DNA from: Candidatus Mcinerneyibacteriota bacterium
GTDB lineage: Bacteria; AUK180; JAQVHJ01
Direction of reading: 5' to 3'
DNA length: 6,350 nucleotides
NCBI GenBank assembly: GCA_030630935.1
Contig: DAOVMD010000190.1
Span: forward strand, 1 to 6,350
Positions 1 to 6,084 of this stretch are shown one piece after another. The notes under the pieces were generated by a model. That model did not search any database and was not told the origin of the DNA. It saw nothing but the letters and a program-made list of their open reading frames with translations. Numbering within the stretch: position 1 is the first letter of the stretch; each line of letters starts with the position of its first letter. Made by a program: the position numbers and the translations under genes.

Positions 1-104
1 GTATGACTCTGATACCAGTTCTATCTGGTGCTGGATACATCCAGAACCGCGCCCCTGCTTGAATGCCACTCTTATCGATGAATTAATATTGTTGCAACAG
101 CAGC
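1..104. other. Left edge with no assignable gene, beyond the protease stop codon
   Basis: On the minus strand these bases follow the TAA at 105-107. None of the three minus frames continues the interrupted fibronectin-III domain. The first 70 bases are richer in G+C (36 of 70) than most of the window. On the plus strand one frame stays open from base 2 to a stop at 173-175, but it overlaps the protease gene antisense and has no recognisable motif. The stretch may be a diverged gene end, a rearrangement junction or a chimeric contig end. Confidence 0.5.
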
Positions 105-3100
105 TTACGACGACGTATAAGGAACAGAATCCGGGGTTGGTTCACTCGCTACCTGAGTCGCAGTATTCCATGTAAACCCTGGACTATCTCCAGCAACATA
201 CCTTAAATCATAATGCCCACTTGAATTGTTTCCATTCCAACCGTCATCGCCGGGAGCTTGCCATGATAATTCAAACTGACCGGGTATAGTAGCATAATAA
301 AAAACAGAAAGAGTCGCAGCTGCTGGTTCAGTTGTATCACTACCCGGGGCGGTATACCCAAACCAACCCATTATAGCATCAATATAATCAGCTTGTGTAT
401 ATGGACCATCAATAAAGCACCCAAGTAAAGCATCCTGATATATTGTTTTGAATGTCCCTGCATCATATTCAAGGGCATAATATTCAAGATCACTGCTGTT
501 TTTTAGTAGGTAATTTGAACTCTTTCCTATGTTATCAACGTAGTTATTAAATGAACTTCCCATTGTATCATCGGATAAATACCACCAATCCATACCTGCT
601 GCTACTGAACCGGGTTCCCCGTTTAACCTAGTTATTTCACCAGGTGAATCATCCTGACCTATTCCCTTAAAATTTGCCTGTAGGTAATCTCCATAAAAAG
701 AAGTACCATCTAAATAAGGAGTTGATTCTCCGAGAATGGGTTTAGGTGGATCGTCTTCATTAAAAGTTTGCATTCTACCCAAACTTACACCTTCAAGATA
801 AAGGTTTTTATTATTTGGACCGGTTCCTTCATCAAGCCAATTCTGAATTTTTGTATAAGGAACATCTACCCAATACCCATTAAGGATCCAAGACCACTGA
901 ATATGACCTTGTGCAATAAATAAGGTAGTAATTCCGCTTAAATCATACGGTAAATCATCCTTCATATAAGTATATTGATAGTTACTGTCAGATAATGCTT
1001 GTGTAATATATGAATCTGTATCCAAATCATCCGGTCCACAGGAATCATTGCCATCCGCATCATAAACTACAACATCAAACTTACCGTATGTGAGGGTTAT
1101 GGTTTTATCATGAGTAAACTCATTAAGTGAAACGTCTGTATAAGTGATCGATATATCAAACTCGACATTACGTGGAATTGGACAACTGGTAGGAACAGAA
1201 ATATAAATTGGATTTCCTGAGTTATCATTTGTTGCTTCTGAATTAATTGTTCCGTAAGAAATATTTGTAAAATTAGCCATATTGGTATAAAAATCATCGG
1301 TTGTGATCTCAGCAATTTTTACATTTAGTGCTTGAGCACTTCCAATATTCTTTAATGTAATGACTAATTGTGTATTTGATTCACCGGGTTCAATAACCCC
1401 GTCACCGGCATTATCATCGATCCAGCCTGCAACAACAATACTTGGAGAAGGAGCAGCATTTAATAGAGCCGCATCTGCATCGATAATACCAAATCCATAA
1501 TATTCATTATAACTCTGGGATGTTGCATCACCAGGATCACCACCGTTATCAGTATAAATATCGTCATTTATAAGATCATAATCTTTATATTTTGCAGTTT
1601 TACGTAAATACAATCTAATATCTGTATTCGAAGCACCTTTACTCTTCATTAGAGCGGCAACACCGGCTACAACAGGACATGAATAAGATGTTCCTGAAGA
1701 AACCCAAAATGTAGAGGGTGGATCAACTTCAAAATCACTCGTTGAAGTAGGACAAGTCTCATCTGGAAATGAATAAGAAATGAACTGGGCATTTGTCCCG
1801 TAATCATGGGATCCGCCACCAGCCATGACATCAACTTCCCCTTCTTCATCCCCCTGAAATCCGGGAGTTGGTCCATCACCATAACAAGAACCCCAGCTAT
1901 CGCCGGATTCTTGTGCAGATGCGTGCAAGGTAGGTTCATTGTCAGGGCACATAATAACCCCGTCACTCTCTACTGCACCTACTGCAAGACAATTAACATA
2001 ACCCGCAGGAAAATGTACAGCGATCCAGCCATTAGCTGTTGATGCAACACAAAAGTTTCCATTAGTTTCGGCATCATTTATTGCAGTTCGTTCAACTGCC
2101 GCAGGAAAAGGACCACCAATTGACATGGATGTAACATCTGCTTTCAGCATAGTGGCATAATAAATTCCCTCTACAAAATCAGCAGTGGTTGTTCCAACAG
2201 TTTCAATTACTCTTACCGGGATAAGTGAACAGCCCCAAGCAATACCTGCCATTACAAAACTATTTTCTGCATCGGCTGAGTGAATATGAGTAGTTGAAGT
2301 ACCATGTGATTCACATTCAGGTGAAGGGTATGGGTCAGTATCGTTAGCTATGGTATCTGCACGGTAAACACCATCGTTAGCTACAAGAATACTTGGAGTA
2401 ACATAGACGGTATTTTGAATTGTATCAAAATCTGTGTAGACATTTGTCATGTGTTCAAGCTCGGGTGATTTCTTATAAGCACCCACATTATCATAAGCAC
2501 TGCCTGTATCAAGGTTTGCAATCCTGATGTTTGGATCTCCGCCATAATTGCCAACACCCATTCTATCCCAGCCGCCTGGCATATTACATGCACCACCAGT
2601 CTTAGAATGACCTGATACATAAGCCTTAATATACCACTGTCCGTCACCCCAAACACCTGCACCATTATAATATGGTTCAGTGGAAGGAGTCCAGTGTAAA
2701 ATTCTTATATGGTCAAATTCAGCAAATTCAATAGCCGGATCTTTATTCAATTTCTCAAGTAAGGTTACCTTTGTTTCACCTGTCGGAATAGAAACCTTTT
2801 CAAAAGCACCACGGCGATGGCGGCAAGAACCTACAATCGTAATATTGTACTTCTTGTTAATTTCTGCAAGTTTTGTATAAACCGATTCGCCTCTGTTCTT
2901 CTGATAAAATTCCGGTTTGTATTTAACAATTACATAATCAGCAATAACAGTCATTAATTTACCGGTCTTCGGGTTGCGGATGGTTTCCCATTTATTCTTT
3001 CCAATTTGCTTTACTTCTCCTAGTTTAGGAAGCATTGACTGTTTGTTTTTTCTATAGGGAACTTTCAAACCAAAATTGATAGACTCCTGCTTAGTATCTT

Positions 3101-3308
3101 TAACTAAGTGAGTTCTTACTTTTGGTTCTTTTTCTTTTGATTCTTCATTTTTTATCTGCGTTCCCTCAGGATGGTCTCTAACCACCGAGTCGATCTTTTT
3201 AATGATTGGTTTCTGTGTCTTCGCTCCAACCGTCTCAGTAGGTTGAAACAATATAAAGACACAACAGAAAACTAATAGTAATACCAAGTACACTTTTGTT
3301 TTCTTCAT
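105..3308 (-). CDS. Secreted S8 (subtilisin-family) serine protease with propeptide, Ig-like, ThuA/GATase-like and truncated FN3 domains
   Basis: A 1067-residue exported endopeptidase. Residues 1-29 form a Sec signal peptide (MKK, hydrophobic core, probable cleavage after VGA). A Lys-rich linker follows, then an inhibitor-like propeptide at about 122-204 (DYVIVKYKPEF through DPAIEFAEFDHI). The catalytic domain spans about 210-618: Asp267 in LDTGS, His335 in SHGTS, oxyanion-hole Asn427 in STANG and Ser541 in SSGTSYSCPVVAG, so the triad is complete. The Asp-His spacing (68 residues) is about twice that of subtilisin. Residues 622-741 form an Ig/CARDB-like beta domain that opens with an acidic GDGVIEPGES motif. 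Residues 743-985 resemble a ThuA/GATase-like alpha/beta domain (VVVYDADGND, then LYLEGVSLG). An FN3 domain starts near 991 and is cut off at 1067. The start is supported by GGAGG at 3316-3320, 7 nt upstream. A sigma-54-type promoter precedes it. The protease call is firm, the C-terminal domain names less so, and the substrate is unknown. Confidence 0.93.
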   Translation of the reverse strand: MKKTKVYLVLLLVFCCVFILFQPTETVGAKTQKPIIKKIDSVVRDHPEGTQIKNEESKEKEPKVRTHLVKDTKQESINFGLKVPYRKNKQSMLPKLGEVKQIGKNKWETIRNPKTGKLMTVIADYVIVKYKPEFYQKNRGESVYTKLAEINKKYNITIVGSCRHRRGAFEKVSIPTGETKVTLLEKLNKDPAIEFAEFDHIRILHWTPSTEPYYNGAGVWGDGQWYIKAYVSGHSKTGGACNMPGGWDRMGVGNYGGDPNIRIANLDTGSAYDNVGAYKKSPELEHMTNVYTDFDTIQNTVYVTPSILVANDGVYRADTIANDTDPYPSPECESHGTSTTHIHSADAENSFVMAGIAWGCSLIPVRVIETVGTTTADFVEGIYYATMLKADVTSMSIGGPFPAAVERTAINDAETNGNFCVASTANGWIAVHFPAGYVNCLAVGAVESDGVIMCPDNEPTLHASAQESGDSWGSCYGDGPTPGFQGDEEGEVDVMAGGGSHDYGTNAQFISYSFPDETCPTSTSDFEVDPPSTFWVSSGTSYSCPVVAGVAALMKSKGASNTDIRLYLRKTAKYKDYDLINDDIYTDNGGDPGDATSQSYNEYYGFGIIDADAALLNAAPSPSIVVAGWIDDNAGDGVIEPGESNTQLVITLKNIGSAQALNVKIAEITTDDFYTNMANFTNISYGTINSEATNDNSGNPIYISVPTSCPIPRNVEFDISITYTDVSLNEFTHDKTITLTYGKFDVVVYDADGNDSCGPDDLDTDSYITQALSDSNYQYTYMKDDLPYDLSGITTLFIAQGHIQWSWILNGYWVDVPYTKIQNWLDEGTGPNNKNLYLEGVSLGRMQTFNEDDPPKPILGESTPYLDGTSFYGDYLQANFKGIGQDDSPGEITRLNGEPGSVAAGMDWWYLSDDTMGSSFNNYVDNIGKSSNYLLKNSSDLEYYALEYDAGTFKTIYQDALLGCFIDGPYTQADYIDAIMGWFGYTAPGSDTTEPAAATLSVFYYATIPGQFELSWQAPGDDGWNGNNSSGHYDLRYVAGDSPGFTWNTATQVASEPTPDSVPYTSS

Positions 3309-3346
3309 GTTGCTACCTCCGTTTTATGATTAACGACTTATAAACG

Positions 3347-3363
3347 TGCAATCTTTATGCCAA
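3347..3363 (-). promoter_or_regulatory. Sigma-54 (RpoN) -24/-12 promoter of the protease gene
   Basis: Read on the minus strand the site is TTGGCATAAAGATTGCA. It has the invariant GG (-25/-24, at 3361-3360) and GC (-13/-12, at 3349-3348) exactly 10 nt apart, within close matches to the known consensus TGGCAC-N5-TTGCA. The predicted start of transcription is near 3336, giving a leader of about 28 nt that contains the GGAGG at 3316-3320. Spacing and position both fit. Such promoters need an AAA+ enhancer-binding activator, whose gene is not in this window. Confidence 0.75.
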
Positions 3364-3376
3364 TAAAAACATAAAA

Positions 3377-3409
3377 CCCAATTCAATAGATAAATAACTG
3401 AATATTGGG
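3377..3409. repeat. Inverted repeat, operator-like, just upstream of the sigma-54 site
   Basis: CCCAATTCA at 3377-3385 pairs with TGAATATTGGG at 3399-3409: CCCAAT with ATTGGG and TCA with TGA, with a 2-nt bulge and a 13-nt loop. It ends 14 bp upstream of the -24 element and touches a TTGACT box at 3410-3415. It could be a regulator site or a hairpin; no family can be named. Confidence 0.45.
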
Positions 3410-3415
3410 AGTCAA
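3387..3415 (-). promoter_or_regulatory. Possible weak second promoter (sigma-70 type) for the protease gene
   Basis: TTGACT (minus strand, 3415-3410) is a 5 of 6 match to the -35 box. It lies 17 nt from TATCTA (3392-3387), which matches only 3 of 6 bases of the -10 box. The upstream T-rich stretch resembles that of the strong promoter at 5593-5621. The spacer overlaps the inverted repeat at 3377-3409. Confidence 0.25.
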
Positions 3416-3699
3416 TAAAAAATATTTTAAATTAAGAACCTTTTCTTTATACAAAGTTTTGAGTTTTATTTCAGTTTTTTGAAATTTCAATTTTGGGGCT
3501 TTTAAATTCGACCTCCCTGTAAACACAAAAAATTAACAAAATATAAAATTTTCAAATCTCAATATCAGGTTATTTTAAAAATCTAAATCTGATAAAAGAA
3601 CATGAAAGATTGCCAATATCAAAGTCCACAAATCGCCTACCTATCAGGACTTGTGCTGTCTTGTAAGCCGTATCCAAACCAATCAATAGGGTAAGCTAA

Positions 3700-3735
3700 A
3701 GAAAAATTAAAAACACTTCTATAAGGTCTTTAGAA
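3700..3735 (-). terminator. Weak candidate terminator of the lipoprotein-foldase operon
   Basis: On the minus strand TTCTA (3735-3731) can pair with TAGAA (3721-3717) across a 9-nt loop. Three bases later comes TTTTTAATTTTTC (3713-3701). The 5-bp stem is AT-rich and poor for an intrinsic terminator, and it lies about 90 bp past the stop codon. No better hairpin plus T-run was seen closer to the gene. Confidence 0.3.
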
Positions 3736-3825
3736 CGACTTTGAAAAAACATTTTGCACAGAATCAATTATATTTTAAAGGTATTTTTATGAATTAAAAA
3801 TTTCAGACTTTTTAATAATATATTT

Positions 3826-4767
3826 TTAGGGATTTATAATTTTTTCGATTTCTAAATCTTTATACTCAATTTTCTTATATTCTTTCATATATTCACTTAT
3901 TATTTTTCTGTTTATCTTACCCCGTAAATCACGTTCAAATTCTCTTTTTATAAACTCCTTTTGTTCTTTAAAACCCCAGATATTATCCAGTCTAATTATT
4001 GCCCAACCTTGATTATAAAGAAATGGTTCTGAAATATCCCCAACTTTTCTAAGTTTATCATAACCAATATTTTCAAATTCTTGTGGAAATTTACCCCTAA
4101 TAATTAACCCTAATGCTCCGCTATTCTTTCGAATATAATCAACACCATTGTAATATTCTTTGGCAAGGGTTTCGAATTTTTCTCCCCTTTTCAATTTTTC
4201 TGCAATCATTTTAATTTCTTTCTCAACCTTTTTAACCTCTTGTTGATCATTCACATCATTTACTACACGGAGTATCTCTGAGAAAGATCTTTTTTCAAAT
4301 TTCACCTTATTTAACTTATAGAAATTCTCCAATTTCTTTTCATCAAATTTATATTTATTGTCTACTTCTTTAATAATCATTGTTCTAATTAGAGCTTCTC
4401 TTGTTTTTATTTCCATTTCTTTTTCGAGTTTCTCTTTTTCAATTAGATAATCTACATCTTTATTATAATCTAAATCGATTGCTTTATCATATAGAATTTT
4501 TTCTTGTAAAAAAAGCTTCAAGTTGTCTTTTATTAAATCTTTATTCTGCAGTATGGCTTCTGTGTTTGTGATTGCAATCATTCTATCAAGAAATTCTTTC
4601 CTCGTAATTGAATAATTTCCAGATGAAATTAGAATTGGATTATCATCAAAAACGAGTTCATTATTCTTAGAGTCTATTGAAGGCGGGACAGGATTTTTTG
4701 AACAAGAAGAAAAAATAATAATTGAAATAAAACTTATGATTGAAAAATATACAAATATTTTTTTCAT
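3826..4767 (-). CDS. SurA/PrsA-like lipoprotein, parvulin-type peptidyl-prolyl isomerase family (foldase/chaperone)
   Basis: A 313-residue lipoprotein. The signal peptide (residues 1-21) ends in FSSC, with Cys22 as the probable lipid-modified residue; the lipobox is loose. A SurA_N-like helical, charged region spans about 45-155 (YSITRKEFLDRM, LFLQEKILYDKAIDL). A PpiC/parvulin-like domain spans about 158-263, with the family signatures GEKFETLAKEY, SGALG (216-220), KFPQEF and VGDISEP then QGWAIIRL. Both histidines usual in parvulins seem replaced, by Glu in FSEIL and Ala in GWAII, so chaperone activity may outweigh isomerase activity. A charged helical tail follows. It is the second gene of an operon, 25 bp after the preceding stop. 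No clear Shine-Dalgarno precedes its ATG, only an A-rich AAAAAGTAA, so translational coupling is plausible. A 60-base sample of the gene is about 28% G+C. Confidence 0.8.
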   Translation of the reverse strand: MKKIFVYFSIISFISIIIFSSCSKNPVPPSIDSKNNELVFDDNPILISSGNYSITRKEFLDRMIAITNTEAILQNKDLIKDNLKLFLQEKILYDKAIDLDYNKDVDYLIEKEKLEKEMEIKTREALIRTMIIKEVDNKYKFDEKKLENFYKLNKVKFEKRSFSEILRVVNDVNDQQEVKKVEKEIKMIAEKLKRGEKFETLAKEYYNGVDYIRKNSGALGLIIRGKFPQEFENIGYDKLRKVGDISEPFLYNQGWAIIRLDNIWGFKEQKEFIKREFERDLRGKINRKIISEYMKEYKKIEYKDLEIEKIINP

Positions 4768-4792
4768 TTACTTTTTAAAATTAAGGATTGAA

Positions 4793-5557
4793 TTAATCTC
4801 CAGCTTGAATTTTATAACTTAAAGTATCTGAGTTTCCAATATTATCTGTTACTGAAATATCAAAATAAATATCAATGTCATAAGGGGGATCTTCCTGCAT
4901 TGTAAATAAAAATGTATTAGTAGTACTAGTATCGCTTACTGAAGAACTAACAGGAAGAATTGTATATGTATAGGTATCCGGAAGTTCAAGTTGAGTAAAA
5001 AAGTCAAGGAATTTTTCTACCTGGCAATCAAAATTCAAAGAAGTATCCGGATGATCTACATCATAAGCAGTAATTGTAATAGTTGATGTATTTCCTGAGG
5101 GCCAAAAAATATAAGTGTCAGATATGATAAATGCTGTTTTATTTTCTATTCCTGTTATTACTGGATCATGATTAATCACTCGTAAAGTTTTATATCCTTC
5201 AACTGCAGCGCCTGTTGAATCTTCTACTTTTGCATAGATGTTATAACTGCCAATTGCAAGGGGTGCAGTCCAGATTGCCATAGTTGAAGAAGTTACTTGA
5301 AAAGAACCTCTATTCTGTTCTTCACGGAAAGTGATTGTTAAATCATCTCCATCGTCGTCTTTTGCAACAACAGAAAGTGTAGTAGTAGATAAACTTGAAA
5401 TCACTGCCGGATATATAGTGAGCTCTCCTAATCTCGGGAAAGTATTATATGACGGGATAGTTGGGTTCTTTTGAGGGTCTACACAACCCGTTAAAGCGAT
5501 AAGAGAAACGATAATTATTGAAGTTAGGATTAAACCTAAAAAAATCTTTTTACTCAT
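4793..5557 (-). CDS. Lipoprotein with two tandem Ig-like (PKD/cadherin-like) domains
   Basis: A 254-residue protein exported as a lipoprotein. Residues 1-24 are a signal peptide with a good lipobox LTGC (Cys25). After a short linker, residues about 41-128 form one beta-sandwich-like repeat with an acidic, possibly calcium-binding DDDGDD motif (67-72) and the pattern WTAP...GSYNIYAKVEDSTG usual in PKD/Ig-type domains. Residues about 131-252 form a second repeat with AYDVDHPD (164-171) and the closing DISVTDNIGNSDTLSYKI. No enzyme motif is visible. It is probably a surface or periplasmic binding or structural protein; the exact function is unknown. The start is fixed by GGAGG at 5565-5569, 7 nt before ATG. 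It is the first gene of the operon with the foldase-like lipoprotein and has a consensus promoter just upstream. Confidence 0.82.
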   Translation of the reverse strand: MSKKIFLGLILTSIIIVSLIALTGCVDPQKNPTIPSYNTFPRLGELTIYPAVISSLSTTTLSVVAKDDDGDDLTITFREEQNRGSFQVTSSTMAIWTAPLAIGSYNIYAKVEDSTGAAVEGYKTLRVINHDPVITGIENKTAFIISDTYIFWPSGNTSTITITAYDVDHPDTSLNFDCQVEKFLDFFTQLELPDTYTYTILPVSSSVSDTSTTNTFLFTMQEDPPYDIDIYFDISVTDNIGNSDTLSYKIQAGD

Positions 5558-5592
5558 AATAATTCCTCCGTTGGATTATTAACATTTTAAAG

Positions 5593-5621
5593 ATTATAAC
5601 ATAAAAATTATTAAATGTCAA
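5593..5621 (-). promoter_or_regulatory. Consensus sigma-70 promoter of the two-lipoprotein operon
   Basis: On the minus strand TTGACA (5621-5616) and TATAAT (5598-5593) are separated by exactly 17 nt, so all 12 consensus bases and the spacing match. An 8-base T-run lies just upstream and could act as an UP-like element. Transcription should start near 5586, giving a leader of about 29 nt with GGAGG at 5565-5569. Confidence 0.85.
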
Positions 5622-5678
5622 TAAAAAAAAGCAAAATTTTAGAGATAAACAAAAGAGTATATCTGATGACTCCATTTT

Positions 5679-5728
5679 GTCATTGCGAAGGAAAGATGAA
5701 GTATTTCATCTTGACTGCGGCAATCTCG
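5679..5728. repeat. Dispersed palindromic repeat, copy 1 (GTCATTGCG...GCGGCAATCT type)
   Basis: The copy starts with GTCATTGCG and ends with GCGGCAATCTCG. ATTGC and GCAAT at its ends can pair, and the middle holds a perfect 8-bp hairpin: AAGATGAA (5693-5700), GTAT loop, TTCATCTT (5705-5712). Similar GTCATTGCGAG...GCAATC palindromes are, from general knowledge, frequent intergenic repeats in many unrelated bacteria. Confidence 0.7.
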
Positions 5729-5749
5729 CTTTTAAAAGAACGTTTGTTT

Positions 5750-5796
5750 GTCATTGCGGAGAGCAAGCTCTCTTTGTGATGACCGCGGCAATCTTG
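5750..5796. repeat. Dispersed palindromic repeat, copy 2
   Basis: It shares GTCATTGCG and GCGGCAATCT with copy 1, in the same orientation and 71 bp away. Its inner hairpin differs: GAGAGC (5759-5764), AA loop, GCTCTC (5767-5772). Conserved ends with a diverged but still self-complementary centre suggest that the folded form, not the central sequence, is under selection. Confidence 0.7.
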
Positions 5797-5842
5797 TGAC
5801 ATTTGAAAACAAAAGAATTGTATCCCAAACAAATTAGGGGCA

Positions 5843-5863
5843 TTGTTTTCCTCCGGAAAACAA
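5843..5863. repeat. Perfect 9-bp hairpin
   Basis: TTGTTTTCC (5843-5851) and GGAAAACAA (5855-5863) pair perfectly around a TCC loop. There is no adjoining T-run on the plus strand and no gene ends here, so it does not look like an ordinary terminator. Confidence 0.55.
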
Positions 5864-5865
5864 CA

Positions 5866-5935
5866 GTTTGAGTAATCAGTTAGAGTTTGCTCCTCTTACG
5901 GGGAGTATCTTACAAATAACGTCTCAAACCCTAAC
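5866..5935. repeat. Long inverted repeat
   Basis: GTTAGAGTTTG (5879-5889) faces CAAACCCTAAC (5925-5935) with one mismatch. As an alternative, GTTTGAG (5866-5872) can pair with CTCAAAC (5923-5929). Inside, GCTCC and GGGAG can form a further short stem. No function can be assigned. Confidence 0.45.
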
Positions 5936-6009
5936 CCTATCTCTAACTAAAAAATTAAAATAACTATTTTTCTTCTATCTACTTTCTATAAAACAACTGT
6001 TCCTGCGCC

Positions 6010-6044
6010 CAGATACCCTAACCAAGTGCGTGGTTCTGGGTCTG
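6010..6044. repeat. Segmented hairpin
   Basis: CAGA/TCTG, CCC/GGG and AACCA/TGGTT pair in order, separated by small internal loops (TA; T opposite CT), with a 6-nt AGTGCG loop. This gives 12 bp in all. It opens the run of hairpins leading towards the intron end. Confidence 0.5.
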
Positions 6045-6061
6045 CTCTCTGCTCTCGGTGA

Positions 6062-6078
6062 GGTTAACAAAGTTAACC
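6062..6078. repeat. Perfect 7-bp hairpin
   Basis: GGTTAAC (6062-6068) and GTTAACC (6072-6078) pair perfectly around an AAA loop. No T-run follows on either strand. Confidence 0.5.
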
Positions 6079-6084
6079 GAATTT

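Larger units (their letters stand above)
3309..3825. other. Intergenic region between the foldase gene and the protease gene
   Basis: No convincing gene lies in these 517 bases. From right to left they hold a weak terminator-like hairpin (3700-3735), an island of higher G+C at about 3601-3690 (38 of 90 bases, against 10 of 60 and 15 of 60 in adjoining stretches), a perfect 12-bp palindrome TTGAAATTTCAA at 3479-3490, and the inverted repeat and promoters of the protease gene at 3347-3415. The island contains AAGTCC (3622-3627) and GGACTT (3647-3652), which could pair across a 19-nt loop. Confidence 0.6.

Noticed and set aside
2-175. Plus-strand frame open from the left edge, possibly the end of a gene
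   Set aside because: It overlaps the protease C-terminus antisense, contains no known motif and 57 open codons can occur by chance. Only sequence to the left could decide.
1806-2042. Plus-strand open frame of 78 codons inside the protease gene
   Set aside because: It is antisense to the conserved catalytic core, has no ribosome site and no recognisable protein features. The same holds for the other frames within the gene, at 1097-1315, 1667-1966, 2447-2665 and 2680-2880.
3508-3517. Ribosome-site-like GGGAGGTCGA on the minus strand in the spacer
   Set aside because: No ATG follows at a suitable distance and the frame from the nearest TTG is short and closed, so no small gene is supported.
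3601-3700. tRNA or known riboswitch in the higher-GC island
   Set aside because: No cloverleaf with CCA end, and none of the riboswitch cores I know could be matched. The island also lies about 300 bp from the next start codon.
5679-5796. Possible CRISPR array
   Set aside because: There are only two copies, the repeats are 47-50 bp with different centres, and there is no series of equal-length spacers.
5843-5863. Intrinsic terminator
   Set aside because: The hairpin is perfect, but no U-run follows on the plus strand and no adjacent gene ends here.
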